Below, piece by piece: positions 54,509 through 63,442 of a DNA stretch of 64,000 nucleotides. Position 1 is the stretch's first letter. Each line of letters starts with the position of its first letter. The DNA comes from Saprospiraceae bacterium (lineage in GTDB: Bacteria > Bacteroidota > Bacteroidia > Chitinophagales > Saprospiraceae): the NCBI GenBank assembly GCA_028282725.1, contig JANQHF010000066.1:1-64000 (forward strand), in the 5' to 3' direction. A program made the translations under genes and the position numbers. The notes beneath the pieces are model-generated. The model was not told the DNA's origin. It did no database searches and saw only the letters and a program-made list of their open reading frames with translations.

Positions 54509-54546
54509 AATTTGTCAGGCGTATTGTGCCTTCATGTTCAGTTTTG

Positions 54547-54554
54547 TAGATTTG
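54547..54554 (+). promoter_or_regulatory. -7 box TAGATTTG, 4 nt before GTG start
   Basis: TAGATTTG-CGGT-GTG. Confidence 0.5.
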
Positions 54555-54558
54555 CGGT

Positions 54559-55038
54559 GTGAGTCAAGCATTATTATATATCCTGATTACGATCCTGACC
54601 TACTGTATCATGGAATTCGTAGCATGGTCTGCCCATAAATATTTAATGCATGGGCCATTGTGGAGTTGGCATGAGGATCATCACAAGCCCAAATATGAGA
54701 AGACAGGATTCTGGGAGAAAAATGATCGTTTCTTTCTGGTCTTTGCGATTCCCAGTATGTTTTCATACATGGCAGGTAGTTTGTATGCAGATTACCGCTG
54801 GTTACTCTTTGTGGGTATAGGGATTTCCTTGTACGGATTGACCTACTTCCTCATTCATGACGTATACATACATCAACGCTTCAAGTGGTTCAAGCAATTG
54901 GACGGCCGGTATTCCCGCGCCATTTTGAAAGCGCATGGAGCGCATCATGCAGTACTTACAAAAGAGGACTGCGAATCTTTCGGTCTTCTTGTTGTCGATC
55001 CCAAATACTTCAAGAAAAAGGCGACGACAAAAGAATAA
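54559..55038 (+). CDS. Beta-carotene hydroxylase (CrtZ-like, sterol desaturase superfamily)
   Basis: EFVAWSAHKYLMHGPLWSWHEDHHKPK, LIHDVYIHQRFKW, KAHGAHHA. Confidence 0.88.
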   Translation: MSQALLYILITILTYCIMEFVAWSAHKYLMHGPLWSWHEDHHKPKYEKTGFWEKNDRFFLVFAIPSMFSYMAGSLYADYRWLLFVGIGISLYGLTYFLIHDVYIHQRFKWFKQLDGRYSRAILKAHGAHHAVLTKEDCESFGLLVVDPKYFKKKATTKE

Positions 55039-55123
55039 CTCCCACTGGTCGCTAATTATTCGACATTCAGAATTGAGATGTCGTATCTCATCGTACTATC
55101 TTTAGACCATAATCAGAATCATT

Positions 55124-55582
55124 ATGCTTGTATTGAAAGATATTGCCGAGCTCAAGGCGTCCGTAGGCACGAATATGAAGACATCTGAACCCTTTGAAGT
55201 GACGCAGGAATTGGTCAATTTATTTGCAGAGGCTACAAAGGACTATCAATGGATCCACATTGATGTGCAGCGGGCTAAAAAAGAATCACCTTTTGGAGGC
55301 CCCATCGCACATGGATTCTTTTCTCTTTCCCTGATTCCAAAATTCATGGAGAAGATGGTCAATGTGGAAAGCGCCAGGATGGGTGTCAATTATGGTCTAA
55401 ACAAGGTCCGCTTCCCGGCCCCCGTTCCCGTAGGAAGCAAGCTGCATTGTTCTGCGACAATAAAAGAAGTGGAAGATCATCCGATGGGAGGTGTAAAGAT
55501 CATATGGGATTGCAAGGTGGACCGGGAAGGTGGTGACAAGCCCGTATGTATTGCTGAGATGATTTCGCTAATGTTTGAATAG
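55124..55582 (+). CDS. MaoC family (R)-specific enoyl-CoA hydratase/dehydratase
   Basis: DYQWIHIDVQRAKKESPFGGPIAHGFFSLSL. Confidence 0.93.
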   Translation: MLVLKDIAELKASVGTNMKTSEPFEVTQELVNLFAEATKDYQWIHIDVQRAKKESPFGGPIAHGFFSLSLIPKFMEKMVNVESARMGVNYGLNKVRFPAPVPVGSKLHCSATIKEVEDHPMGGVKIIWDCKVDREGGDKPVCIAEMISLMFE

Positions 55583-56338
55583 ATGAGATTTCAGGACAAA
55601 GTTGTATTCATTACGGGTGCAGCCTCGGGGATTGGCAGGGACAGTGCCATTCAATTTGCAAAAGAAGGAGGACATGTGGCCATCGCAGACTGGAATGTCA
55701 CCGGTCTTGAAGAAACAAAGAAACTATTGAACGAATATGGAGTTCAGGTGCAATCTTTTCAATTGGATGTCAGCAATTATGACCAGGTAGCCCAGGTGTG
55801 CAAACAGATAACCGCGGACTTTGGCAGGTTGGACATTGCATTGAATAATGCCGGGATCGGGGCAGTCAATAACTTCAGAACGGCCGAACACACCCTCGAG
55901 GACTGGGATCGGGTCATAGCCGTCAACCAATCCGGGGTATTCTACTGTATGAAGGAGGAATTGGCCATAATGGCTCTACAGGGAAGTGGGGCCATCGTAA
56001 ACATTTCATCCATTGCAGGTTTGCGGGCCTTACCCAGACAAATCGCCTATGTCGCGAGTAAACATGCCGTCATCGGAATGACGAAGACTGCTTCTTCTGA
56101 GTATGCCAAATTTGGAATCAGGGTAAATGCCGTATGCCCGGTCTTTACGAACAGTCCCATGCTCGAATCCATGTTTTCACTCAGAGAAGATTTGCGCAGC
56201 AAATTGGTTCATACGATTCCAGTCGGACGATATGGTGAGACATCAGATATCGTCAATGCCATCACATGGTTGTGCGATGATGAGAGTTCTTTCATTACGG
56301 GTCTTGCACTACCTGTAGATGGAGGGCAGACGGCCTAG
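55583..56338 (+). CDS. SDR family oxidoreductase
   Basis: VFITGAASGIGRDSA, NNAGIG, YVASKHAVIGMTK. Confidence 0.94.
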   Translation: MRFQDKVVFITGAASGIGRDSAIQFAKEGGHVAIADWNVTGLEETKKLLNEYGVQVQSFQLDVSNYDQVAQVCKQITADFGRLDIALNNAGIGAVNNFRTAEHTLEDWDRVIAVNQSGVFYCMKEELAIMALQGSGAIVNISSIAGLRALPRQIAYVASKHAVIGMTKTASSEYAKFGIRVNAVCPVFTNSPMLESMFSLREDLRSKLVHTIPVGRYGETSDIVNAITWLCDDESSFITGLALPVDGGQTA

Positions 56339-56592
56339 GGTTTTTCTATCCTGTCCTTTTCTTGGCGAACAGGAATCATCAATCGATATGACGACGTATT
56401 AAATCAAGGTGAATCGGTAACAAACTGAACCTCTTTTTTGTCTTTTCGAGTGTAGCGAAGTGGAATCGAGAAAATAGGGAGTACTAATGACGGGTGCAGT
56501 GTTTTGAACACTGACTTTCTTCGATTCGGTCGAGGAGACAATAAAATTTGGGGAGAAATCTCATTCAATATGTTCCTGCTGGCGAGCATATG

Positions 56593-56619
56593 CATCACCC
56601 AACTTTGAGGTGGGTGATG
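56593..56619. repeat. Hairpin-forming inverted repeat
   Basis: CATCACCCA-actttgagg-TGGGTGATG. Confidence 0.85.
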
Positions 56620-56723
56620 ACTTTTCGCGGGAGGCAACTTGGCTTTTGTCCTTACAAAAAATGTAACAATTGGGCATTTACAGTCACAGAAGACTGGATA
56701 GTATTTTACAAGAACACCTGTCT

Positions 56724-56751
56724 GTTACTTTTTCAACCGCAGAAAAGTAAC
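56724..56751. repeat. Hairpin-forming inverted repeat
   Basis: GTTACTTTT-tcaaccgcag-AAAAGTAAC. Confidence 0.85.
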
Positions 56752-57082
56752 CAAAATGCTCGCGGAATTAAGCCAACACCCGCAAAGCAGGCATCTCCCG
56801 ACCCACCAATTCCGCTTTGCAAGCGCTCTTCACATTTTTAATTATAGGTCTCAGTCTTGAACAAAGAGGAATGACTAATAGCGCGAGGGGTATATACCCC
56901 CAATTAAGAGATTTTGGCAAGAATAATCTTCCTGTACGGTATATGAACGACTGATTTCTGAAAGAATGAATGTCTGGGAGACATTCAAAGGAGTGAACCG
57001 CTTGCGGGTGATAGTTTGACTGATATTAATGGCCAGGTTTGCTCGATAAGAGCAAAATACCATTACAGGAAGGAGCCTTTTA

Positions 57083-57112
57083 ATCACTTTTTTGGCGATT
57101 GAAAAAAGTGAT
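57083..57112. repeat. Hairpin-forming inverted repeat (11-bp perfect stem)
   Basis: ATCACTTTTTT-ggcgattg-AAAAAAGTGAT. Confidence 0.9.
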
Positions 57113-57181
57113 ATAAAATATATGTAATATCTATCTTCTTCCCCTTTTTTGTGATCTTCGCATTTCATAATTTTCCTACAT

Positions 57182-58369
57182 ATGACAAGTGTAAAAACGG
57201 ATTTATTTCAGGCTCCAGACTATTATATTCTGGATGAATTGCTTTCGGAGGAGCACATTTTGGTGAGGAATGCTGCACGGGACTGGGTCAAAAAGAAAGT
57301 AACTCCTATTATTGAAGAGTACAGTGAAAAAGCGAAATGTCCGGTCCACCTGTATAAAGGGATGGCTGAATTGGGGGTTTTGGGGCCAAGTTTACCCATT
57401 GAATATGGAGGAGGAGGAATGGATGAGATCACATATGGTCTGCTGATGCAGGAGTTGGAGCGCGGTGATAGCGGGATCCGGTCGATGGCTTCGGTCCAGG
57501 GATCACTGGTCATGTACCCCATCTACAGATATGGATCTGAAGAACAAAAACAAAAATATTTGCCAGCCCTGGCCAAGGCCGGAATGATCGGTTGCTTTGG
57601 ACTGACAGAACCCAATCATGGGTCCGATCCGGGTAGCATGATATCAAACATAAAGGATGATGGAGATGCCTATATTTTGAATGGTGCCAAGATGTGGATC
57701 ACCAATTCTCCGATTGCGGATATTGCCGTCGTTTGGGCCAAGGATGAGGACGGCGTAGTCACCGGTTTGATCGTAGAAAAAGGAATGGAGGGTTTCAGCG
57801 CTCCCGAAATTCACGGCAAATGGTCGCTTCGGGCTTCTATTACAGGTGAACTTGTATTTGAAGACGTTCGAATACCTAAAGAAAATGTATTGCCTGGTGT
57901 CAGAGGATTAAAAGGTCCCTTATCCTGCCTCTCGAAAGCCCGATATGGTATAGCCTGGGGGGCAATTGGTGCTGCAATGGACTGTTATGATTCTTCACTT
58001 CGGTATGCAAAGGAGCGGATACAATTTGGAAAACCGTTGGCACAATTCCAACTGACACAGAAGAAATTGGCAGAGATGATCACCGAAATCACGAAGGCAC
58101 AACTGTTGGCCTGGCGCCTGGGTGTACTGGCCAATGAAGGAAGGGCAACGCCGGCACAGATCTCAATGGCGAAAAGAAACAATGTCTGGATGGCATTGCA
58201 AATCGCCCGTGAAGCCCGCCAAATCCATGGTGGAATGGGGATCACCAGCGAATATCCCATGATGAGACACTTAATGAATCTTGAAACCGTTCTGACCTAT
58301 GAAGGAACCCATGACATTCACTTATTGATCACGGGCATGGATGTTACCGGGTTGAACGCTTTTAGCTAA
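57182..58369 (+). CDS. Acyl-CoA dehydrogenase (glutaryl-CoA dehydrogenase-like)
   Basis: GCFGLTEPNHGSDPGSM, ARYGIAWGAIGAAMDCY, REARQIHGGMGITSEYPMMRH. Confidence 0.92.
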   Translation: MTSVKTDLFQAPDYYILDELLSEEHILVRNAARDWVKKKVTPIIEEYSEKAKCPVHLYKGMAELGVLGPSLPIEYGGGGMDEITYGLLMQELERGDSGIRSMASVQGSLVMYPIYRYGSEEQKQKYLPALAKAGMIGCFGLTEPNHGSDPGSMISNIKDDGDAYILNGAKMWITNSPIADIAVVWAKDEDGVVTGLIVEKGMEGFSAPEIHGKWSLRASITGELVFEDVRIPKENVLPGVRGLKGPLSCLSKARYGIAWGAIGAAMDCYDSSLRYAKERIQFGKPLAQFQLTQKKLAEMITEITKAQLLAWRLGVLANEGRATPAQISMAKRNNVWMALQIAREARQIHGGMGITSEYPMMRHLMNLETVLTYEGTHDIHLLITGMDVTGLNAFS

Positions 58370-58385
58370 AAAAATACGAGAGAAC

Positions 58386-60386
58386 ATGTCAATTGAGACG
58401 CAAGCTCCTATTACATTCAAACGGGGTAATCTCAATGAAGACCTCCTCAGACAACTGTATACGGATATGCTTCGATCCCGGTTGATCGAAGAAAAAATGC
58501 TCATCCTCTTACGTCAGGGAAAGGTCAGTAAGTGGTTTTCAGGGATCGGCCAGGAAGCTATTGCCGTGGGCGCCACGCGATCATTGATGAGCGATGAAAT
58601 GATCTTCCCCATGCACAGAAATCTCGGCGTCTTTTTATGCAGGGATGTACCGCTCGAGCGTCTTTTCGGCCAGTGGCAGGGAAAAGTAAACGGCTTTACC
58701 TATGGACGGGATAGATCCTTTCATTTTGGGAGCCTTGAGCACAACATTGCAGGCATGATCTCCCATCTGGGACCTCAATTATCATTGGCCGCCGGTGTCG
58801 CCCTGGCTTATAAACTCAAGGGCCAAAATAAAGTGAGCCTGGCATTCACCGGAGAAGGCGGCACCAGTGAAGGAGAGTTTCACGAAGCTCTCAATGTTGC
58901 CGCCGTATGGGAGCTACCCGTGATTTTCCTGGTCGAGAATAATGGCTATGGCTTATCCACTCCTACAGGTGAACAATATGTTTGTGAGCGTATATCCGAT
59001 AAGGGAGCCGGTTATGGCATGCGCTCACTGACCATAAATGGCAACGATGTTTTGGAGGTCTATACTACCCTGAGCGAGGAGATCATCAGGATGAGGGAGC
59101 ACCCTCAACCCCTGCTTATCGAATGTCTCACATTCAGGCAAAGAGGTCATGAAGAAGCAAGTGGCACCAAGTACGTGCCCGAAGACCTGATGGAGTATTG
59201 GAAACAAAGAGATCCGGTGATCAACTATCAGCAATATCTTATTGATGAAGGAGTGATCGACGATGACTACATAAAGAAGTGTACTGGTGAAATCAAGATG
59301 GATATCGATGCTGCCTGGGACCATGTAGAGCAGGTCGAATTTCCCGATGCAAATATTGAAAAAGAATTGGGTGATGTCTTTGCCTCTGCTGACCAGGACC
59401 TGGCCGTTCCGAGGTCCGGGGAAAAGCAAACGATGCGTTTTATCGATGCCATATCAGATGCATTGGACCTGGCGATGCAAAGACACGGCAACCTGGTCCT
59501 TATGGGACAGGATATTGCTGAATATGGAGGAGTATTCAAAATTACCAAGGGTCTGATCGAAAAATATGGCGCTGGTCGAGTGAGAAATACCCCGTTATGT
59601 GAAAGCGCCATTGTTGGTATTGGTCTGGGATTGAGCTTCCGGAACATGAAGACAATGATTGAGATGCAGTTTTCGGATTTTGTCACTTGTGGATTTAACC
59701 AAATCGTAAACAATCTTGCCAAAATTCACTACAGATGGGGTCCGAATGCCGATGTTGTGATCAGAATGCCTTGCGGGGGCGGTGTAGGTGCCGGACCCTT
59801 TCACTCCCAGACCAATGAAGCGTGGTTCTTTAAAACACCCGGATTGAAAATCATCTATCCCTCCAATCCAAGGGATGCAAAGGGACTACTTCTTGCTGCC
59901 TTTGCAGATCCAAACCCGGTCCTCTTCTTCGAACACAAAGGTTTGTACCGCAAGATCAGTGACGAAGTGTACACCGACTACTACACATTCGAAATTGGCA
60001 AGGCCCAGATTGTTCAGGAGGGCAACGATGCGACGATCATCACCTATGGATTGGGTGTGCACTGGGCTTTAGAGGCTTGTTCGGAAATGCCGGAATCCAT
60101 CGAAATCATCGATCTTCGGAGTCTCGCTCCACTGGACTATGAATCCATTCACAAAAGTGTCATCAAGACGCATAGAGTTCTTGTGTTGCATGAGGACACC
60201 CTGGTAGGGGGAATTGGTGGAGAAATAGCGGCCTACATCGGCGAACATTTATTCAAACACCTTGATGCCCCGGTGATGCGTGTGGGTAGTTTGGACACTC
60301 CCGTACCCTTTACTAAGAACCTGGAGGAGCAATATTTGGCTAATTCGAGGTTGGTGGGGAAGTTGGAGGAGTTACTCAGTTATTAG
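58386..60386 (+). CDS. Fused E1 alpha/beta thiamine-dependent 2-oxoacid dehydrogenase (second copy)
   Basis: FTGEGGTSEGEFHEALNVAAVWELPVIFLVENNGYGLSTP (E1alpha) plus MGQDIAEYGGVFKITKGL (E1beta). Confidence 0.9.
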   Translation: MSIETQAPITFKRGNLNEDLLRQLYTDMLRSRLIEEKMLILLRQGKVSKWFSGIGQEAIAVGATRSLMSDEMIFPMHRNLGVFLCRDVPLERLFGQWQGKVNGFTYGRDRSFHFGSLEHNIAGMISHLGPQLSLAAGVALAYKLKGQNKVSLAFTGEGGTSEGEFHEALNVAAVWELPVIFLVENNGYGLSTPTGEQYVCERISDKGAGYGMRSLTINGNDVLEVYTTLSEEIIRMREHPQPLLIECLTFRQRGHEEASGTKYVPEDLMEYWKQRDPVINYQQYLIDEGVIDDDYIKKCTGEIKMDIDAAWDHVEQVEFPDANIEKELGDVFASADQDLAVPRSGEKQTMRFIDAISDALDLAMQRHGNLVLMGQDIAEYGGVFKITKGLIEKYGAGRVRNTPLCESAIVGIGLGLSFRNMKTMIEMQFSDFVTCGFNQIVNNLAKIHYRWGPNADVVIRMPCGGGVGAGPFHSQTNEAWFFKTPGLKIIYPSNPRDAKGLLLAAFADPNPVLFFEHKGLYRKISDEVYTDYYTFEIGKAQIVQEGNDATIITYGLGVHWALEACSEMPESIEIIDLRSLAPLDYESIHKSVIKTHRVLVLHEDTLVGGIGGEIAAYIGEHLFKHLDAPVMRVGSLDTPVPFTKNLEEQYLANSRLVGKLEELLSY

Positions 60387-60605
60387 TTGATAATCTGTTT
60401 CCACTTGTTGATTACCGATGAATGACATACGACCAACGGTTGACGGCGGACGGATTTCATCATCAATGGGTTATTGAAAATTAGGAGAAATTATTATTAA
60501 TTGGCAGAGTTAATTGTATTGGTTAGTCGTGGGTCAACTAAAGTAGTGGGTAGTCTATCCTTCAGGGTTAGGGAGCGGGTGGCACAACCGTCAATAGTTT
60601 ATTGT

Positions 60606-60728
60606 CAATTTTGAGTTCTGTCGGGACGATTACTGACGATGCTAAAGCATATCCGCACAGGCATTAAAGTTTGATGTGCGGGATGCTGCACAAGGCTTCG
60701 CCTTTGTCAGTATGTTCTGAGTTCGAAC
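60606..60728. repeat. Structured direct repeat, copy 1 (candidate MITE/REP-like element)
   Basis: Nearly identical to 61526-61650; core bounded by TACTGAC...GTCAGTA with internal hairpins. Confidence 0.9.
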
Positions 60729-60883
60729 CCTGAGCGGACTCGTGCCGACACCCGTCCCGGGCAAAGTCGAAAGAAGCAACCTGTACTGACAAGACGAAGT
60801 TTTTGTCAGTAAGCTTCGCCGGTAGCCGAAGCGTGAGTTATTGAAATAATTATCAATGAACAATTAGAATATAATGTCGTGAA

Positions 60884-61207
60884 TTATAGTACAAAGGTTC
60901 TATTGATTGTTTGTTTTACATTTTCAATTTCACTCCTTGAAAGCATATCTGATACCTTTACGACCCTTGATTTATCTATTGTCCTGATTTGATCTACAGC
61001 TATTCTACCTTCTTTTTTTTGGTATTTGACTTTTACTCTAGTCGGATAAGCTTTGATTGAGGTGGTCAAAGGTGCAACAACTACAGTTCGCAAGAATTTA
61101 TTCATTTCGTTTGGTGAAATCACGGCACAAGGCCTGGTTTTTTTGATTTCGCTTCCCACTGAAGGATCAAGATTGACTATTACGATTTGATACTGCTCTA
61201 TTCCCAT
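60884..61207 (-). CDS. Type II toxin, MazF/PemK family endoribonuclease
   Basis: YQIVIVNLDPSVGSEIKKTRPCAVISPNEMN; overlaps antitoxin. Confidence 0.93.
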   Translation of the reverse strand: MGIEQYQIVIVNLDPSVGSEIKKTRPCAVISPNEMNKFLRTVVVAPLTTSIKAYPTRVKVKYQKKEGRIAVDQIRTIDKSRVVKVSDMLSRSEIENVKQTINRTFVL

Positions 61208-61443
61208 TCTTCCATTTCTTCATCATCAAAAACATCCGGAATTAACAATTCGTCATCTCCTTGTTTAGCCATATTTGCAAATTGTTCTTCCCATCCTTCT
61301 CTTGGATTCATGGAAGGTTTGATGATTATACAATCCTCTTTGAGGATGATTTCGACTTTTTCATGTATATCATATTTCTTCAATATCGCCTTACTCAGCC
61401 TGAGCCCTTTTGAGTTGCCTATTTTGATGATATCAGCTTGCAC
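61198..61443 (-). CDS. AbrB/MazE family antitoxin
   Basis: IIKIGNSKGLRLSKAILKKYDI AbrB fold, acidic C-terminus; GTG start. Confidence 0.92.
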   Translation of the reverse strand: MQADIIKIGNSKGLRLSKAILKKYDIHEKVEIILKEDCIIIKPSMNPREGWEEQFANMAKQGDDELLIPDVFDDEEMEEWE

Positions 61444-61456
61444 TATTTAAGTTTTT

Positions 61457-61475
61457 GTTATTACAAAGTAATAAC
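61457..61475. promoter_or_regulatory. Predicted autoregulatory palindrome of the TA operon
   Basis: GTTATTA-caaag-TAATAAC, 13 bp upstream of antitoxin start. Confidence 0.55.
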
Positions 61476-61525
61476 ATTGCAACCTTGTCTGCAAATTTTG
61501 TTGTTGATAATTGATGGGCAATATT

Positions 61526-61650
61526 CAATTTTGACTTCTGTCCGGACGATTACTGACGATGCTAAAACATATCCGCACAGGCATTAAAGTTTGATGTGCG
61601 GGATGCTGCACAAGGCTTCGCCTTTGTCAGTATGTTTTCTGAGCTTGAAC
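61526..61650. repeat. Structured direct repeat, copy 2
   Basis: See 60606-60728; a few substitutions and a 2-nt indel between copies. Confidence 0.9.
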
Positions 61651-61683
61651 CAGACCATCGACCATCGACCATCAACTATAATC

Positions 61684-63360
61684 CTAAAACAACCCACTGA
61701 TCTCTCCATCAATGCTGATATCGATTTGTTCAGCAGATGGAGTGGAAGGCAGACCGGGCATCCTCATAATGTCCCCGGTGATCGGTATCAAAAACCCGGC
61801 TCCCGAAGCAATTTCTATTTCTCGCACGGTGACCACAAAGTCCTTGGGCCTCCCCAGCAATTTGGGATTATCGGAAAGTGACTTCTGTGTCTTCGCAATA
61901 CAAACAGGAAGATTATTCAATCCCAGTACATCAATTTTTTTCAAATCCCGTTCAGCCTGCCTCGCATAATCGATCGCCTCGGCACCATAAATTTTGGAAG
62001 CTACTTTTTCAATCTTGGTCTTTACCGGTTCGTCCCAATGATACATAGGCGTGAAATGACCCTCTGCACTTTCGGCTACTTCGGAAACCACCCTGGCCAG
62101 GTCCGCGGCTCCGTCCCCACCCTTTCCCCAGACATCCGATACAACACAATGGACGCCCATGGAAGTACATTTTGACATAACGATGTCTATTTCTTCTTCG
62201 GTATCCGTGGTAAACTGATTGATGGCTACGATGGCGGTTCGTCCGAATTGTGCGATATTTTCCAGGTGTTTCTCCAGGTTCGCCAAACCCCTTGTCACAT
62301 TCTCCGGACCTGGTGTAGTCAACTCTTTCAAGGAATGGCCCCCGTGATATTTCAATGCCCTGATCGTCACAACCAATACCACAGCCCTGGGTGATAATCC
62401 GGCACTTTGACATTTGATATCAAAAAATTTCTCGGCACCCAGGTCGAATCCAAATCCCGCTTCCGTGATTACATAATCCGACAATGACATGCCCATTTTG
62501 GTCGCAATGACCGAATTCGTACCCTGTGCAATATTTGCAAACGGACCACCGTGAATGATGGCCGGCGTCCCTTCCAGGGTCTGCACTAAATTGGGTTTGA
62601 TTGCGTCCTTCATCAGCGCGGTCATCGCTCCGTGTGCATTTAAGTCTCTGGCATATACCGGTTGCCGGTCATAGGTGAATCCAACAAATATATTGCCCAG
62701 ACGCGTCTTGAGATCCTTGAGATTTTCGCTCAGACAAAGAATGGCCATGACCTCTGAAGCCGCGGTGATGTCAAAACCGGTCTCTCTTGGGATACCAAAA
62801 CTCGTCCCCCCCAGACCGACGATTGTCCTTCTCAAGGCCCGGTCATTCATATCCATGACCCTCTTCCATAAAACGGTCCTCGGGTCAATATTCAAAGACC
62901 TCGTTTTGGACTGAATATTATTGTCAATAAGAGCGGCAAGGAGGTTATGCGATTTTTCAATAGCAGAGAAATCCCCGGTAAAATGCAGGTTGATGTCCTC
63001 CATGGGGATGACCTGGGAGTATCCTCCTCCTGTCGCCCCTCCCTTGATGCCAAACACAGGACCCAAGGAAGGTTCTCTCAGCACGACACATGCCTTTTTG
63101 CCAATCTTTTTCATACCCTGGGCGAGACCAATGGACACCGTAGATTTACCCTCTCCTGCAGGTGTCGGAGAAATGGCCGACACGAGTACCAGGTGGCTGT
63201 TTCGCGTTTTTTCTTCATCGATTAAGGACAAGGGAAGTTTTGCTTTATATTGCCCGTAGTACTCGAGTTGTTCCTCAGATATGGAGAGTTGTTCTGCTAT
63301 GTTTCGTATGTGTTGGGGGATGACACTCCTTGCTATTTGAAGATCAGTTTTCATTACCAT
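61684..63360 (-). CDS. fhs: Formate--tetrahydrofolate ligase
   Basis: SPTPAGEGKSTVSIGLAQGM, REPSLGPVFGIKGGATGGGYSQV. Confidence 0.97.
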   Translation of the reverse strand: MVMKTDLQIARSVIPQHIRNIAEQLSISEEQLEYYGQYKAKLPLSLIDEEKTRNSHLVLVSAISPTPAGEGKSTVSIGLAQGMKKIGKKACVVLREPSLGPVFGIKGGATGGGYSQVIPMEDINLHFTGDFSAIEKSHNLLAALIDNNIQSKTRSLNIDPRTVLWKRVMDMNDRALRRTIVGLGGTSFGIPRETGFDITAASEVMAILCLSENLKDLKTRLGNIFVGFTYDRQPVYARDLNAHGAMTALMKDAIKPNLVQTLEGTPAIIHGGPFANIAQGTNSVIATKMGMSLSDYVITEAGFGFDLGAEKFFDIKCQSAGLSPRAVVLVVTIRALKYHGGHSLKELTTPGPENVTRGLANLEKHLENIAQFGRTAIVAINQFTTDTEEEIDIVMSKCTSMGVHCVVSDVWGKGGDGAADLARVVSEVAESAEGHFTPMYHWDEPVKTKIEKVASKIYGAEAIDYARQAERDLKKIDVLGLNNLPVCIAKTQKSLSDNPKLLGRPKDFVVTVREIEIASGAGFLIPITGDIMRMPGLPSTPSAEQIDISIDGEISGLF

Positions 63361-63387
63361 CCATTTTTTAAATCTCGATCAATCATA

Positions 63388-63417
63388 AAAAAAAGTGAGA
63401 CCCATGAGAGGTCCCAC
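63388..63417 (-). terminator. Intrinsic terminator
   Basis: gtgagacc/ggtcccac stem (63395-63402/63410-63417), poly-T on minus strand. Confidence 0.65.
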
Positions 63418-63442
63418 CTTTATTCTTTCCAAATCATCAATA

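Noticed and set aside
56548-56841. 97-aa ORF in the 56339-57181 intergenic region
   Set aside because: Composition looks like translated repeat/non-coding DNA and it crosses several palindromes
60642-60863. 73-aa minus-strand ORF
   Set aside because: Lies within the structured repeat and adjacent palindromes; likely spurious
61651-61676. GACCATC-type short tandem repeat as possible CRISPR-like or regulatory array
   Set aside because: Only about three imperfect 7-8-nt units without spacers; simple microrepeat
61591-61881. 96-aa plus-strand ORF
   Set aside because: Overlaps the direct repeat and the 3' end of fhs; no coding evidence
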